Positions 7,863 to 17,230 of a DNA stretch of 35,491 bases are shown here, piece after piece. Both the position numbers and the translations under genes were made by a program. Location of the stretch: contig JAJTED010000132.1 in NCBI GenBank assembly GCA_021300535.1, forward strand, positions 1 through 35,491, in the 5' to 3' direction. The notes under the pieces are model-generated. The model was not told the DNA's origin and did no database searches. It saw only the letters and a program-made list of their open reading frames with translations. How positions within the stretch are numbered: position 1 is the stretch's first letter; each line of letters begins with the position of its first letter. The stretch is from Planctomycetaceae bacterium. GTDB lineage: Bacteria > Planctomycetota > Planctomycetia > Pirellulales > UBA1268.

Positions 7863-9995
7863 TTGAAGCAGCGAGTTGAACGGCAGATCGGCGACCAGGT
7901 GCTGGCCATCGAGACGGGATTTCTGGCCAAGCAGGCGGCGGGCAGTGTGCTCGTGTCATACGGCGAGACGGTGGTCCTGGTGGCTACGGCGACCGGCGCG
8001 CCGCGGCCCGGGATCGATTTCTTTCCGCTCACCTGCGACTACCGCGAGCGGGTCGCCTCGGCGGGCAAGTTTCCAGGTGGCTTCCTCAAGCGGGAGGGCC
8101 GGCCCACGCTCAAGGAGACGCTCACCAGCCGGCTCATGGACCGCCCCATCCGTCCCCTCTTTCCCGAGGGCTTCTACGACGAGGTGCAGGTCCAGGCCAA
8201 CGTGCTGGCCGCTGATCGGCAAAACGACCCCGACGTGTTGGCGATGATCGGCGCCTCGGCGGCGCTGTGCATCTCCCCCCTGCCCTTCCGCGGCCCGCTG
8301 GGCAGTGTGCGTTTGGCGCAGATCGACGGTCGGTTCGTGCCCTTCCCCACCGTCGACCAGCTCGAGGAGAGTGATCTCGACCTCGTCGTCTCCGGCAGCC
8401 CGACGGCGATCCTGATGATCGAGGGTTTCGCTCGCGAGATGCCCGAGGAGCGCATGCTCCAGGCGCTCGAGGAAGCCCACCGCATCATTCGCGTGCTCTG
8501 CGAGATGCAGGAGGAGCTCGTCCGCAAGGCGGGCAAGCCGAAGAAGGAGTACGTGCTGGCCGACTACTCGGCCCTCCGCAGCCGGCTCACGAGCGGCTAC
8601 TTGTCCGAGCTCAAGGCTGCCAAGGCGATCGCCGGCAAGCAGGATCGCGGCCAGGCTGTGAAGGCGCTCCGCGAGCGGGCGAAGGCCGACGTGGTGCCGA
8701 GCGAGCCGGCCTTCGGCTTCAAGCCCGGCGCTGCTGGCGGTGTGAGCGAGGCCGATTTCGCGCACGTCTGGCATGCCCTGGAAGAGCAGGCCGTGCGGGA
8801 GTTGATCCTCGAAGGCAAGCGGCCCGATGGCCGCGACTACAAGTCGCTGCGGTCGCTGCACTGCGAGGTGGACCTGTTGCCGCGAGTGCATGGCTCGGCG
8901 CTCTTCCAGCGGGGCGAGACGCAGGCGCTCGTCACCATCACGCTCGGCACGGGCAAAGATGAGCAGCGTGTCGACGGCCTGATCGACGAGTACTCGAAGA
9001 AGTTCATGCTCGACTACTACTTCCCGTCCTACTCGGTGGGCGAGGTCCGTCCGATCCGCGGCCCCGGCCGTCGGGAACTCGGTCACGGCGCCCTGGCCGA
9101 GCGGAGCGTGAAGCCGGTGCTGCCCGATCCGGACGTGTTTCCGTACACGATCCGCGTGATCTCCGACATCCTCGAGTCGAACGGCTCGAGTTCGATGGCG
9201 AGCGTGTGCGGTGCGACCCTGGGCCTGATGGCCGCCGGCGTGCCGATCTCGCATCCCGTCGCGGGGATATCGGTCGGCCTGGTGAAGCAGTCCGAGCAGC
9301 ATTGGGTGCTGCTCACCGACATCATCGGCGACGAAGACCACTACGGCGACATGGACTTCAAGATCGCCGGGTCGCAGAACGGCATCACGGGCATCCAGCT
9401 CGACCTCAAGATCGACGGCATCTCGCCGGCGATCATCGAGGCCACGCTCCGGCAGTCGCGTGACGCCCGCCTCGAGATCCTGCGGACGATGCTCTCGGCG
9501 ATCCGCCGGCCGCGGCCGGAGATCTCCGTCTGGGCGCCGCGGCTGCTGCGGACGCGGATCAACCCCGAGAAGATCGGCCTGCTGATCGGTCCGGGTGGCA
9601 AGACCATCCGCGCCATCCAGGAGAACACCGGGGCGAGCATCGAGGTGGAGGACGACGGCACGGTGACCGTGGCCAGCCACGACGCCGAGGGGGCGATGGC
9701 CGCCATGGCCCAGGTCGAGGCGCTCACGGCCTCGATTCAGGTCGGGCGGATCTACGAGGGCCGGGTCACGAGCATCAAAGACTTCGGTGCCTTCGTGGAA
9801 CTGGTGCCCGGCAAGGACGGCTTGTGCCACGTCAGCGAGCTGTCGGACGACTTCGTGAAGAACGTCACCGACATCTGCCGCGTGGGCGACGTGATGCGGG
9901 TCAAGGTGATCGCCGTCGATGATCAGGATCGCGTCAAGCTGAGCCGGAAGGCGGTGCTGCGCGAGGCGGCCGAGGGCGGTGGCGGCCAGGCCTGA
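7863..9995 (+). CDS. pnp: Polyribonucleotide nucleotidyltransferase (PNPase)
   Basis: 3'-5' phosphorolytic exoribonuclease of the RNA degradosome. The product is 710 aa from the TTG at 7863, a normal length. Two RNase PH-like cores are visible (ETGFLAKQAAGSVLVSYG, and later HGSALFQRGETQALVTITLGT with ESNGSSSMASVCG and GDEDHYGDMDFKIAG). They flank an alpha-helical domain. A KH domain with the GPGG loop (IGLLIGPGGKTIRAIQ) and an S1 domain (GRIYEGRVTSIKDFGAFVEL) follow. TTG is chosen because homology begins there (KQRVERQIG) and purine-rich AGGGAAGGAAGGGAAG precedes it. The frame is open further upstream to an ATG at 7701, but that extension is unlike the family and contains the spacer hairpins. 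A rare start codon would suit translational control. Confidence 0.95.
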   Translation: MKQRVERQIGDQVLAIETGFLAKQAAGSVLVSYGETVVLVATATGAPRPGIDFFPLTCDYRERVASAGKFPGGFLKREGRPTLKETLTSRLMDRPIRPLFPEGFYDEVQVQANVLAADRQNDPDVLAMIGASAALCISPLPFRGPLGSVRLAQIDGRFVPFPTVDQLEESDLDLVVSGSPTAILMIEGFAREMPEERMLQALEEAHRIIRVLCEMQEELVRKAGKPKKEYVLADYSALRSRLTSGYLSELKAAKAIAGKQDRGQAVKALRERAKADVVPSEPAFGFKPGAAGGVSEADFAHVWHALEEQAVRELILEGKRPDGRDYKSLRSLHCEVDLLPRVHGSALFQRGETQALVTITLGTGKDEQRVDGLIDEYSKKFMLDYYFPSYSVGEVRPIRGPGRRELGHGALAERSVKPVLPDPDVFPYTIRVISDILESNGSSSMASVCGATLGLMAAGVPISHPVAGISVGLVKQSEQHWVLLTDIIGDEDHYGDMDFKIAGSQNGITGIQLDLKIDGISPAIIEATLRQSRDARLEILRTMLSAIRRPRPEISVWAPRLLRTRINPEKIGLLIGPGGKTIRAIQENTGASIEVEDDGTVTVASHDAEGAMAAMAQVEALTASIQVGRIYEGRVTSIKDFGAFVELVPGKDGLCHVSELSDDFVKNVTDICRVGDVMRVKVIAVDDQDRVKLSRKAVLREAAEGGGGQA

Positions 9996-10023
9996 CCGGC
10001 GGCCGTCCGCGGCGGAGGCATCC

Positions 10024-10773
10024 ATGTCGTCCGAAGACGATCCGGAGACTTCCCGGGCGGAAACCTATGCGGAGTTTGCGGCTCTCGTGGGCGGCCTCGC
10101 CCACGAGATCCGCAACCCGCTGTCCACGATTCGGCTCAACATGGAGCTGCTCGCGGAGGATTTCGAGACCACGGACTCGGCCTCGCCGACCAAGCAACGG
10201 GATCGGCGGGCGAAGGCCAAGATCGACCTCGTGCGGCAGGAGTGCGACCGGTTGCAGAAGCTGCTGGGAGACTTTCTCGACTTCGCCCGGCAGGAATCGC
10301 TGGCGCCGGAGCCGGGCAGCCTCAACGTCGAGATCGAGCAGCTGCTCGACTTCTTCGCGCCGCAGGCTCGCGACGGCGGCGTGGAGATCGTCCGCTATCT
10401 CGACCCCGAATTGCCCACCGTGCGGCTCGACCGCGAGACCTTCCGCTCGGCCGTGCTCAACCTCCTTCTCAACGCCGTGCAGGCGATGGAAGGAGGCGGC
10501 CAGCTCGTCGTCAGGACGCGGTCCTCGGGGCTGGGCGTGGTGCTGGAGCTGATCGACACCGGCCCCGGCATGGACGCCGAGACACTGGCCAAGGTGTTCC
10601 GCGCCTTCTACACGACCAAGCAGGGCGGCTCGGGGCTGGGCCTGCCCACTGCGCGGAAGATCGTCGAGGCTCACGGCGGCACGATCGATATCGAAAGTGC
10701 GCCGGGCCGCGGAACGAAGGTCACGATCTGGCTCCCCGCACCCCCGCGGCTGCCGACCGCGGGCCGCGGCTGA
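10024..10773 (+). CDS. NtrB-like soluble sensor histidine kinase
   Basis: Two-component kinase, 249 aa, with no membrane segment and almost no sensor region before the catalytic core, so it is probably cytoplasmic. The phosphoacceptor is H27 in [21 protein letters not shown]. The ATPase domain shows the N-box ([11 protein letters not shown]), G1 (DTGPGMD), F-region (FRAFYTTK) and G2 (GGSGLGL). The ATG at 10024 is preceded by GGAGG (10014-10018) five bases away; an in-frame GTG at 9979 overlaps the end of pnp and lacks support. The response regulator starts 29 bp after the stop, so the two are very probably cognate partners. The signal is unknown. Confidence 0.9.
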   Translation: MSSEDDPETSRAETYAEFAALVGGLAHEIRNPLSTIRLNMELLAEDFETTDSASPTKQRDRRAKAKIDLVRQECDRLQKLLGDFLDFARQESLAPEPGSLNVEIEQLLDFFAPQARDGGVEIVRYLDPELPTVRLDRETFRSAVLNLLLNAVQAMEGGGQLVVRTRSSGLGVVLELIDTGPGMDAETLAKVFRAFYTTKQGGSGLGLPTARKIVEAHGGTIDIESAPGRGTKVTIWLPAPPRLPTAGRG

Positions 10774-10802
10774 AGGCTCGGGAGTCGGCAACTGGACGGC
10801 CC

Positions 10803-12257
10803 ATGGCGCCGCCTCGTACCATCCCTTTCATGGCCACTCCACCCGTAGCGAATCCGAGCGACACGACCCCGGCGGCCCCCGGCCCGGTGCGGGTTCTCGT
10901 CGTGGATAACGACATCGTTCACGCCCGCACCATGGGGGAAGCCTTGTCCCGGCCGGGCCGCGACGTGACCGTCGTGGGCAGCGGCTCCGAGGGCGGGAAG
11001 CGGCTGGAGCAGGATGCCTACGATGTCGTCGTCACCGACCTGATGATGAACGACATCGGCGGCCTGGAAATCCTCGCCCGCGCCAAGAAGGCTTCCGAGG
11101 AGACGGAGGTGATCGTGGTCACCGGCCACGGCACGATCCCGTCGGCCGTGCTCGCCATGCAGCAGGGGGCATTCACCTACCTGCAGAAGCCGCTCGATCT
11201 CGGGCACCTGCGGGCCGCCGTGGACAAGGCGTCGGAGGGCGTGCAGCTGCGGCGGCAGAACCTGGAGTTGCACCGCCGGCTCGACGAGAAGTTTGGCTTC
11301 GAGGGCGTGGTCGGCTCGAGCCCCCAGATGTTGGCCCTCATCGAGCGGCTCAAGCGGATCGCGCCGACCGACGCGACCGTGCTCATCCAGGGCGCCACCG
11401 GGACGGGCAAGGAGCTGGTCGCCCAGGCGATCCACCAGAACAGCCCCCGCAAGAGCAAGCCCTTCGTGGCGCTCAACTGCGCCGCACTCAGCGAGAACAT
11501 CCTGGAGAGTGAGCTCTTCGGCCACGTCCGCGGCGCCTTTACCGACGCCTCCGCCGACCGAGTGGGGAAGTTCGAGTACGCCAACGGCGGCACACTGTTT
11601 CTCGACGAGGTCGGCGACATGCCGATGGCCACCCAGATCAAGCTCCTCCGGGTGCTCGAGTCGGGCGAGATCACCCGGGTCGGGTCGAACACGCCGCTCA
11701 AGGTCAACGTGCGGATCCTCTCGGCCACCAACCGCAATCTGGAGGAGGCGATCGCCGCGGGGGCGTTCCGCAGCGATCTCTATCACCGGCTCAAGGTCGT
11801 GACGATCGCCATTCCGACGCTCAAGGAACGGGCCGGCGACATCCCGCTGCTGATCGAGCACTTTGTCCGGCAGTTCGCCAAGCGGCACGGCAAGACGATC
11901 AAGGGCATGTCGGTGGCGGCCCGGGTCAAGCTGGGATCGTACGACTGGCCCGGCAACGTCCGCCAGTTGCGGAATGTGATCGAGAGCATGGTGGTCGTCG
12001 ACTGCGACGAGACGCTCGACGTTGACGACCTGCCGCTGGAACTGGAGCCGCCGGCCGGATCCGCCGCCGCCCCGGCCGCGGTCGACATGCAGTCGGGGAT
12101 TGCGGCCCTCGTCGGCCGGCCGCTCGAGGAGGTGGAGCGGATCTTCATCACCGAAACGCTGAAGCTCACCGGGGGCAACCGGGAGCAGGCCGCCGAAATG
12201 CTCCGCATCGGCGAGCGGACGCTGTACCGCAAGATCAAGGAATACCAGCTGACCTGA
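10803..12257 (+). CDS. NtrC-family sigma-54-dependent response regulator
   Basis: Transcription activator of 484 aa. An N-terminal receiver domain has acidic residues in VVDND and the likely phospho-acceptor D79 in VVTDLMMND. The central AAA+ domain has Walker A GATGTGKE (residues 197-204), Walker [12 protein letters not shown] and the arginine-finger region (FRSDLYHRL). A Fis-type helix-turn-helix ([25 protein letters not shown]) ends the protein. The sigma-54 contact loop reads GAFTDA (residues 244-249) where the family usually has GAFTGA; the key FT pair is kept. The ATG at 10803 is used; the ATG at 10830 is equally possible and neither has a Shine-Dalgarno site. It follows its probable kinase. 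Confidence 0.9.
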   Translation: MAPPRTIPFMATPPVANPSDTTPAAPGPVRVLVVDNDIVHARTMGEALSRPGRDVTVVGSGSEGGKRLEQDAYDVVVTDLMMNDIGGLEILARAKKASEETEVIVVTGHGTIPSAVLAMQQGAFTYLQKPLDLGHLRAAVDKASEGVQLRRQNLELHRRLDEKFGFEGVVGSSPQMLALIERLKRIAPTDATVLIQGATGTGKELVAQAIHQNSPRKSKPFVALNCAALSENILESELFGHVRGAFTDASADRVGKFEYANGGTLFLDEVGDMPMATQIKLLRVLESGEITRVGSNTPLKVNVRILSATNRNLEEAIAAGAFRSDLYHRLKVVTIAIPTLKERAGDIPLLIEHFVRQFAKRHGKTIKGMSVAARVKLGSYDWPGNVRQLRNVIESMVVVDCDETLDVDDLPLELEPPAGSAAAPAAVDMQSGIAALVGRPLEEVERIFITETLKLTGGNREQAAEMLRIGERTLYRKIKEYQLT

Positions 12258-12315
12258 CCGCGAGGGGCGCGGGGCCTTGCCGGTCCCGGTGCTCATGTCC
12301 GGCAGCAGCGACCGC

Positions 12316-13989
12316 ATGGGACGCATCGAGAAACTCCCCCAGTCGGTGGTGAACCGGATCGCGGCCGGCGAGGTGGTGGAGCGGCCGGCCAGCGTGGTCA
12401 AGGAACTGCTCGAGAACGCGCTCGACGCGGGGCCGGGGCGGATCGATGTCGCCCTCGACCAGGGCGGCATCGCCCTCGTGCGGGTCGTGGACGACGGCGG
12501 CGGCATCGAGGCGGACGATCTCCCCTTGGCCGTGGCCGCGCATGCGACGAGCAAGTTGCGGGTGGCGGAGGATCTGGAGCGGATCGAGACGCTCGGCTTC
12601 CGGGGCGAGGCGCTCGCAAGCATCGGCGAGGTGGCCCGGCTCGTGATCCGCTCGCGGCCACCGGGCGCCGCGGGTGCGGCCCTGGAGGTCGACGGCGGCC
12701 GGGTCGGTGCCGTGCTGCCCCACGGCGGGGCCGTGGGCACGACGGTCGAGGTGCACCAGCTCTTCGGCAACGTGCCGGCGCGTCGCGCCTTCCTGCGGGC
12801 GCCGCAGACGGAGTGGTCGCATTCGGCCGACGCGTTCGTGCGGACCTCGCTGGCGCACCCCGCGGTGGCGTTTTCGCTCGCCCACAACGGCCGCACGGTG
12901 CATGACCTGCCCGCCGCCGGCTCCTGGCTCGATCGGATCGCGGGCCTGTTCGGGGCGGCGCTCGCGGGCCGGCTCCTCGAAGTGGAGGCCGACGACGGCG
13001 AGGTGGCGCTGCACGGCTACGTCGGCCGGCCCGAGGACGACATGGCGGGCACGCGGCTGCAGCACCTGTTCGTCGCCGGCCGCCCGTTCCGCGACCGGTC
13101 GATCCTCCATGCGGTGCAGGAAGCCTACCGCTCGCGGCTCTACCGGCTCGTGCTCTCGGCGCTGCGGTCGAAGTTTCTCTCCAGCGACATGGGCACGCGG
13201 CTGGTGCCCCCTGGGGCCGCCACGCCGGGCCCCGCCTTCGCCGTGGAGCCTGCTCCGTGGCCCGCAGCCTCCGCAGGCCGATCGCTGCCGTGGGGCCCGC
13301 CGCCCGCCGCGGCGGATCACGCGCTCGCGCCCGGGCCGAGCGTGTTTGGGCAGGCGATCGCTGAATCTGCGACTGCCGGGCCGCTTGCCCCGCCCCCGGC
13401 CCCTGCCCCGGCCCCGGCCGCCGACGCGGAGCGGGCGGTGCAGATGCACGACCGCTACATCGTGGTCGAGACCTCCGCGGGCATCGAGGTGATCGACCAG
13501 CACGCCCTGCACGAGCGGCTGCTCTACGAGCGGCTCAAGGCCGCGGTCGCCGCCGGAGGCCTGGAAGTGCAGCGGCTACTCGTGCCCGAGAGCATCGAAC
13601 TCTCGGCCGCCGAAATGGAACTGGTCGCCGAGCACGCCGCTACCCTCGGCAAGGCGGGCATGCAGGTCGAAGGCTTTGGCGGGTCGACCGTGATCGTGAC
13701 CTCCAAGCCGGCGCTGGCGGGTTCGACTCCCGCGGCCACGCTCGTCCGCGAGGTCCTCGGTCGGCTGGCCGCCGCCGCGGGGTCGGGGCAGATGCTCGTC
13801 GACGAGGTGCTGCACGGCATGGCCTGCAAGGCGGCGATCAAGGCGGGCGACCCGCTCTCGTCGGCCGAGGTGGCGGCTCTCGTCCGTGACCGCCGCCTCG
13901 TGCCCGAGTCGCACCACTGTCCGCATGGCCGGCCGACGTCGCTGACGCTCACGCGGCGGGATCTCGACCGCCAGTTCCGCCGCACATGA
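12316..13989 (+). CDS. mutL: DNA mismatch repair protein MutL, missing a conserved ATPase segment
   Basis: The N-terminal GHKL ATPase shows AAGEVVERPASVVKELLENALDAG, DDGGGI, HATSKL and TLGFRGEALASI. A Pro/Ala-rich linker follows. The C-terminal domain has the full metal-site set of endonuclease MutL proteins: DQHA-x2-E-x4-E (D394 to E405), ACKAAIKAG, CPHGRP and a terminal FRR. It should therefore be of the nicking, MutH-independent type. However, EAYR (to residue 272) runs directly into SRLYRLVLSALRSKFLSSD. The segment normally between them, about 38-40 residues with RYP, VDVNVHPTK and EVRF, is absent. The Lys of that motif contacts ATP in known structures, so ATPase function should be lost or changed. 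The frame is intact (junction 13131/13132). ATGs at 12316 and 12295 are both possible; homology favours 12316. The protein is 557 aa. Confidence 0.9.
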   Translation: MGRIEKLPQSVVNRIAAGEVVERPASVVKELLENALDAGPGRIDVALDQGGIALVRVVDDGGGIEADDLPLAVAAHATSKLRVAEDLERIETLGFRGEALASIGEVARLVIRSRPPGAAGAALEVDGGRVGAVLPHGGAVGTTVEVHQLFGNVPARRAFLRAPQTEWSHSADAFVRTSLAHPAVAFSLAHNGRTVHDLPAAGSWLDRIAGLFGAALAGRLLEVEADDGEVALHGYVGRPEDDMAGTRLQHLFVAGRPFRDRSILHAVQEAYRSRLYRLVLSALRSKFLSSDMGTRLVPPGAATPGPAFAVEPAPWPAASAGRSLPWGPPPAAADHALAPGPSVFGQAIAESATAGPLAPPPAPAPAPAADAERAVQMHDRYIVVETSAGIEVIDQHALHERLLYERLKAAVAAGGLEVQRLLVPESIELSAAEMELVAEHAATLGKAGMQVEGFGGSTVIVTSKPALAGSTPAATLVREVLGRLAAAAGSGQMLVDEVLHGMACKAAIKAGDPLSSAEVAALVRDRRLVPESHHCPHGRPTSLTLTRRDLDRQFRRT

Positions 13990-14020
13990 GCCGGCGCCGA
14001 CATCGAGGAGGATGCAACAC

Positions 14021-15517
14021 ATGATTTGCGTGAGCATCGGGCGGGGCCGCCACCGGCATGTCATCGCCGAGCACAAGCATCTCGCTGACAACGGCGTTTG
14101 CCTGGTCGAATTGCGGGTGGACTACATCCAGGGTGCCGTCCAGATCAAGCGACTGCTCAAGGACCGGCCCTGCCCCGTGATCGTCACCTGCCGCCGGTCC
14201 AGCGAGGGGGGGCGGTGGGAGCAGTCGGAGGAGGCCCGCCTCCTCCTGCTCCGCACGGCGATTGTCGAGGGGGCCGATTACGTGGACCTGGAGGATGACA
14301 TCGCCGCCAAGGTGCCCCGCTACGGCCAGACGAAGCGGATCGTCAGCCATCACGACTTCGGCAAGACACCGGCCGACCTCACGCTCCTCCACAAACGGCT
14401 GGCCTCGCTCGACGCCGATATCGTCAAGATCGCCACGATGGCCAACCATCCGACCGACAACCTGCGGATGTTGGAACTGGTGCATGCCAGCAAGGTGCCG
14501 ACGGTCGGGATTTGCATGGGGGACATCGGCACGCCGACGCGGATCCTGGCCGGCCGGGCCGGAGCGCCGTTCACATTCGCCACCTTCCAGGAAGATCGCG
14601 TCATGGCCCCCGGGCAGATCGGCTGGCGGCAGATGCGCGACGTCTATCGGTACGACGCCCTCACGGCCAAGACGCGGGTCTACGGCGTGGTCGCCGATCC
14701 TGTCGCCCATAGTCTGAGCCCCGCGGTCCACAACGCCGCCCTGGCGGCGGCCGGCATCGACGCCGTGTACGTCCCATTCCGTGTGCCGGCCGAGCAGTTC
14801 GACCAGTTCCTGTCGAATGCTCCGCGGTGGCCGCTGGCCGGCTTGAGCGTGACCATTCCGCACAAGGAGGCGGTGCTGCGGTATTGCCGCCACCAGGACG
14901 ACCTTGTGAAGGCGATCGGGGCGGCCAACACAGTCGCCTTCGGCCCGGACGGCATGGCCGCGTTCAACACCGACGCCACGGCGGCCGTGGAGAGCCTCGA
15001 GGCCGCGATCGCGGAGCAGGAGACCCTCTTGAGCGACGGCGGCATGCCCGTGAAGACCGCGCTGGTGCTCGGTGCCGGCGGCGCGGCACGGGCGGTCGCC
15101 TTCGGACTGAAACGCAAGGGCGTCGACGTGACCGTGACCTCGCGGACCACGGAGCGGGCCGACAAGATCGCCGCGGAGGTCGGCTGCAAGGCCGTCGCCT
15201 GGAACTCGCGGCACCGGCTCCCCTACGACTGCCTGGTGAACGCGACACCCGTGGGCATGCACCCGAACGTCGACGAAACGCCCTACGAGAAGGACCACCT
15301 GCGGCCTTACATGCTCGTGTTCGATACGGTTTACAATCCCGAGAGCACGCTGCTGATAAAAGAAGCCCGAGCCGCCGGGTGTCGGACCGTCACGGGCGTC
15401 GAGATGTTCGTCCGGCAGGCGGCGATCCAGTTTCGGATCTGGCACGGCGTCGATGCGGATCCGCAATTGATGCGCGAGGCCCTGAAGCGGGCTACGGCGT
15501 CCGCGAAACTCGCGTAG
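14021..15517 (+). CDS. aroDE: Bifunctional 3-dehydroquinate dehydratase / shikimate dehydrogenase
   Basis: Fusion enzyme catalysing two consecutive steps, dehydroquinate to dehydroshikimate to shikimate. Residues 1-215 are a type I dehydroquinase. The catalytic His is in RIVSHHDF (H110 or H111) and the Schiff-base Lys is K136 in DIVKIATMA; FATF and APGQIG close the barrel. Residues 220-498 are AroE: HSLSPAVHNAAL binds shikimate, K282 in TIPHKE and D318 in FNTDAT are the catalytic pair, and GAGGAARA is the NADP loop. NATPVGMHP and GVEMFVRQAAIQF follow. The ATG at 14021 is nine bases after GAGGAGG (14005-14011). The ATG at 14012 overlaps that site and is less likely. aroK follows eight bases after the stop. 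Confidence 0.94.
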   Translation: MICVSIGRGRHRHVIAEHKHLADNGVCLVELRVDYIQGAVQIKRLLKDRPCPVIVTCRRSSEGGRWEQSEEARLLLLRTAIVEGADYVDLEDDIAAKVPRYGQTKRIVSHHDFGKTPADLTLLHKRLASLDADIVKIATMANHPTDNLRMLELVHASKVPTVGICMGDIGTPTRILAGRAGAPFTFATFQEDRVMAPGQIGWRQMRDVYRYDALTAKTRVYGVVADPVAHSLSPAVHNAALAAAGIDAVYVPFRVPAEQFDQFLSNAPRWPLAGLSVTIPHKEAVLRYCRHQDDLVKAIGAANTVAFGPDGMAAFNTDATAAVESLEAAIAEQETLLSDGGMPVKTALVLGAGGAARAVAFGLKRKGVDVTVTSRTTERADKIAAEVGCKAVAWNSRHRLPYDCLVNATPVGMHPNVDETPYEKDHLRPYMLVFDTVYNPESTLLIKEARAAGCRTVTGVEMFVRQAAIQFRIWHGVDADPQLMREALKRATASAKLA

Positions 15518-15525
15518 GAGCCTCC

Positions 15526-16068
15526 ATGCCACGCGTCACGCTCGTCGGGTATCGGGGCACGGGGAAGTCGACGGTGGCGGCGGTCCTCGCCCATCGCCTG
15601 GGGGCGGCCTGGCGCGACGCCGACGCCGTGCTCGAGGAACGCATCGGCAGTTCGATCACGGCGGTCGTCGGTAGCCGGGGCGAGGCGGCGTTTCGGGACA
15701 TGGAGACCGAGGTGCTCCGCGACACGCTGTCGGGTTTCACCGGCGTGCTCGCGACCGGCGGTGGCGTGGTGCTGCGGCCGGAGAACCGGCGGCTGCTGCG
15801 GGAACGAGGTCGGCCCGTCGTCTGGCTGACGGCGTCGGCGGACGTGATCCGCCGGCGGCTGGCCGCCGACCCGACGACCGCGGCACGGCGGCCGGCTCTC
15901 AGCGGCGGAGATCCGCTCGACGAGGTCGCGGCCGCCCTCCATGCTCGCGAGCCCCTGTATCGCGAGGTGGCCGATGTCGCGTTCGACACCGCGACGGATC
16001 CACCGGCTGTCCTGGCCGAGCGGATCCTGGCCTGGCTCGATGCGGTATCGCCCGAGGCCACCGCATGA
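15526..16068 (+). CDS. aroK: Shikimate kinase
   Basis: Phosphorylates shikimate at O3 with ATP, so it uses the product of the gene just upstream. The protein is 180 aa. Walker A is GYRGTGKST near the N-terminus. DADAVLEE carries the shikimate-binding Asp, AAFRDMETEVL the conserved Arg and Glu, and GGGVVL the glycine loop. RRPAL is the lid Arg motif. GGAG overlapping the aroDE stop codon lies five bases before the ATG, so the two genes are very probably translated from one message. The stop overlaps the next gene's start as ATGA. Confidence 0.93.
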   Translation: MPRVTLVGYRGTGKSTVAAVLAHRLGAAWRDADAVLEERIGSSITAVVGSRGEAAFRDMETEVLRDTLSGFTGVLATGGGVVLRPENRRLLRERGRPVVWLTASADVIRRRLAADPTTAARRPALSGGDPLDEVAAALHAREPLYREVADVAFDTATDPPAVLAERILAWLDAVSPEATA

Positions 16069-17201
16069 TCGCGCCGCACGACCCTCTGGCCTGGGGAGTC
16101 ATCGCTGTGGCGGGAGCGGTCTTGGGAAGGCTCGTGATCGTGGCCGTCGCGCCGCTGGTCGCCTTCGATGGTTCGGGCCGGCCGGTGCCGCCGGCCGCCG
16201 GGTTCGGCCGCTGGTTTCAGGTCGCCGCCGTGCTGGGAGCGGTCGCATTGTGGTGGTGGGAGGTCGTCGCCCGGGCGCAGCTGCCACCCGGCGATGTGTC
16301 TGCGGTCGGCGCCGCGCCGCTCGTCGCGCGGTACGCGGCCCACCTGATCCTGTTCGCCCTGCTGGCCGCCGCCTCCTGGGTCGATCTGCGGCATCGTGTC
16401 ATTCCCGACGTGATCACCATGCCGGGCGTGCTCGCCGGGCTCATCTGCGTGACCCTGGCTCCCGGCACGTTGCTGCCGATCGTCGTGGAGGTGCCGCGGT
16501 CTTTCGCGCCGCCGCTCTTGGAGCCCGACGTGCTCGGGCTGTGCGGCGGTCTGCGGGCCGCGCTGCCCGCAGGGCTCGAGTCACAGCCTGCCTGGACGGG
16601 ACTCGCGGCCGCTCTGGCGGTGTTCATCGGCTGGTGGCGGGGCTGCACCGCGCCGTTTCTGGAGCCGTCCGCCGCGGCCGCGGGCCCGCCCGCCTGGCTT
16701 TGCGAACCGCGAAACCTCGCCCTCGTCGCCGGCATTCTCGGCATCGTGGCCGCCTGGTGGCACGGGGGCCCGGGCTGGCGGGGTCTGCTCACCGGGCTGG
16801 CCGGGCTCGTGGTCGCGTCAGGAATGATCTGGCTGACGCGGGCGGGCGCATCGCGGGCTCTGGGCCGCGAGGCGATGGGGCTCGGCGACGTGACGCTGAT
16901 GGCGATGGTGGGATCGTGGCTCGGCTGGCAGGCCTGTGTGCTCGCCTGCTTCGTCGGCGTCTTCGTCGGGCTGGCACACGGCGTCCTCCAGGTGATCCGG
17001 CACCGCGAGTCGGAACTCCCCTTCGGCCCCAGCCTGTGCCTCGGGGCGGCGGCGGTCGTCGTGGCCTGGCGGCCGCTCTGGGCGCGGGCCGCCGTGTCGT
17101 TCGAGCGGCCGCTGGAGATGGCGGCCGTGATCGTGGCGGTCATCGGTCTGACGGCGGTGAGCCTGATGGTGTGGCGGCGGCTGCGGCCGAGCCTCGGCTG
17201 A
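16065..17201 (+). CDS. Prepilin peptidase (A24 family), no methyltransferase domain visible
   Basis: Polytopic membrane aspartic protease that would cleave type IV pilin or pseudopilin leaders. It has 378 aa with about seven or eight hydrophobic segments. The two catalytic Asp are D107 in SWVDLRHRVIPD and D275 in GREAMGLGDVTLM, the GxGD motif. The zinc-binding Cys pairs of the N-terminal methyltransferase domain are absent. A long loop between the two sites (about residues 140-215) is unusual for the family. The start overlaps the aroK stop (ATGA), giving translational coupling with a biosynthetic gene that has no obvious link to secretion. No pilin genes are in the window. Confidence 0.85.
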   Translation: MIAPHDPLAWGVIAVAGAVLGRLVIVAVAPLVAFDGSGRPVPPAAGFGRWFQVAAVLGAVALWWWEVVARAQLPPGDVSAVGAAPLVARYAAHLILFALLAAASWVDLRHRVIPDVITMPGVLAGLICVTLAPGTLLPIVVEVPRSFAPPLLEPDVLGLCGGLRAALPAGLESQPAWTGLAAALAVFIGWWRGCTAPFLEPSAAAAGPPAWLCEPRNLALVAGILGIVAAWWHGGPGWRGLLTGLAGLVVASGMIWLTRAGASRALGREAMGLGDVTLMAMVGSWLGWQACVLACFVGVFVGLAHGVLQVIRHRESELPFGPSLCLGAAAVVVAWRPLWARAAVSFERPLEMAAVIVAVIGLTAVSLMVWRRLRPSLG

Positions 17202-17230
17202 TGTGGGGCACACGCGACGCCCTGGCGTTC

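Noticed and set aside
7956-10025. Long open frame antisense to pnp (689 codons)
   Set aside because: Third-position GC bias opens antisense frames in this genome. The product is low-complexity (Arg/His/Asp/Leu-rich) and pnp on the other strand is unmistakable.
10671-12896. 741-codon antisense frame over the NtrC regulator and mutL
   Set aside because: Overlaps two recognised genes, has no recognisable domain and the biased composition of a shadow frame.
16065-17201. Type IV pilus or secretion locus around the prepilin peptidase
   Set aside because: No pilin, ATPase or secretin gene is present in the window; the neighbours are shikimate genes and an OmpA-like gene.
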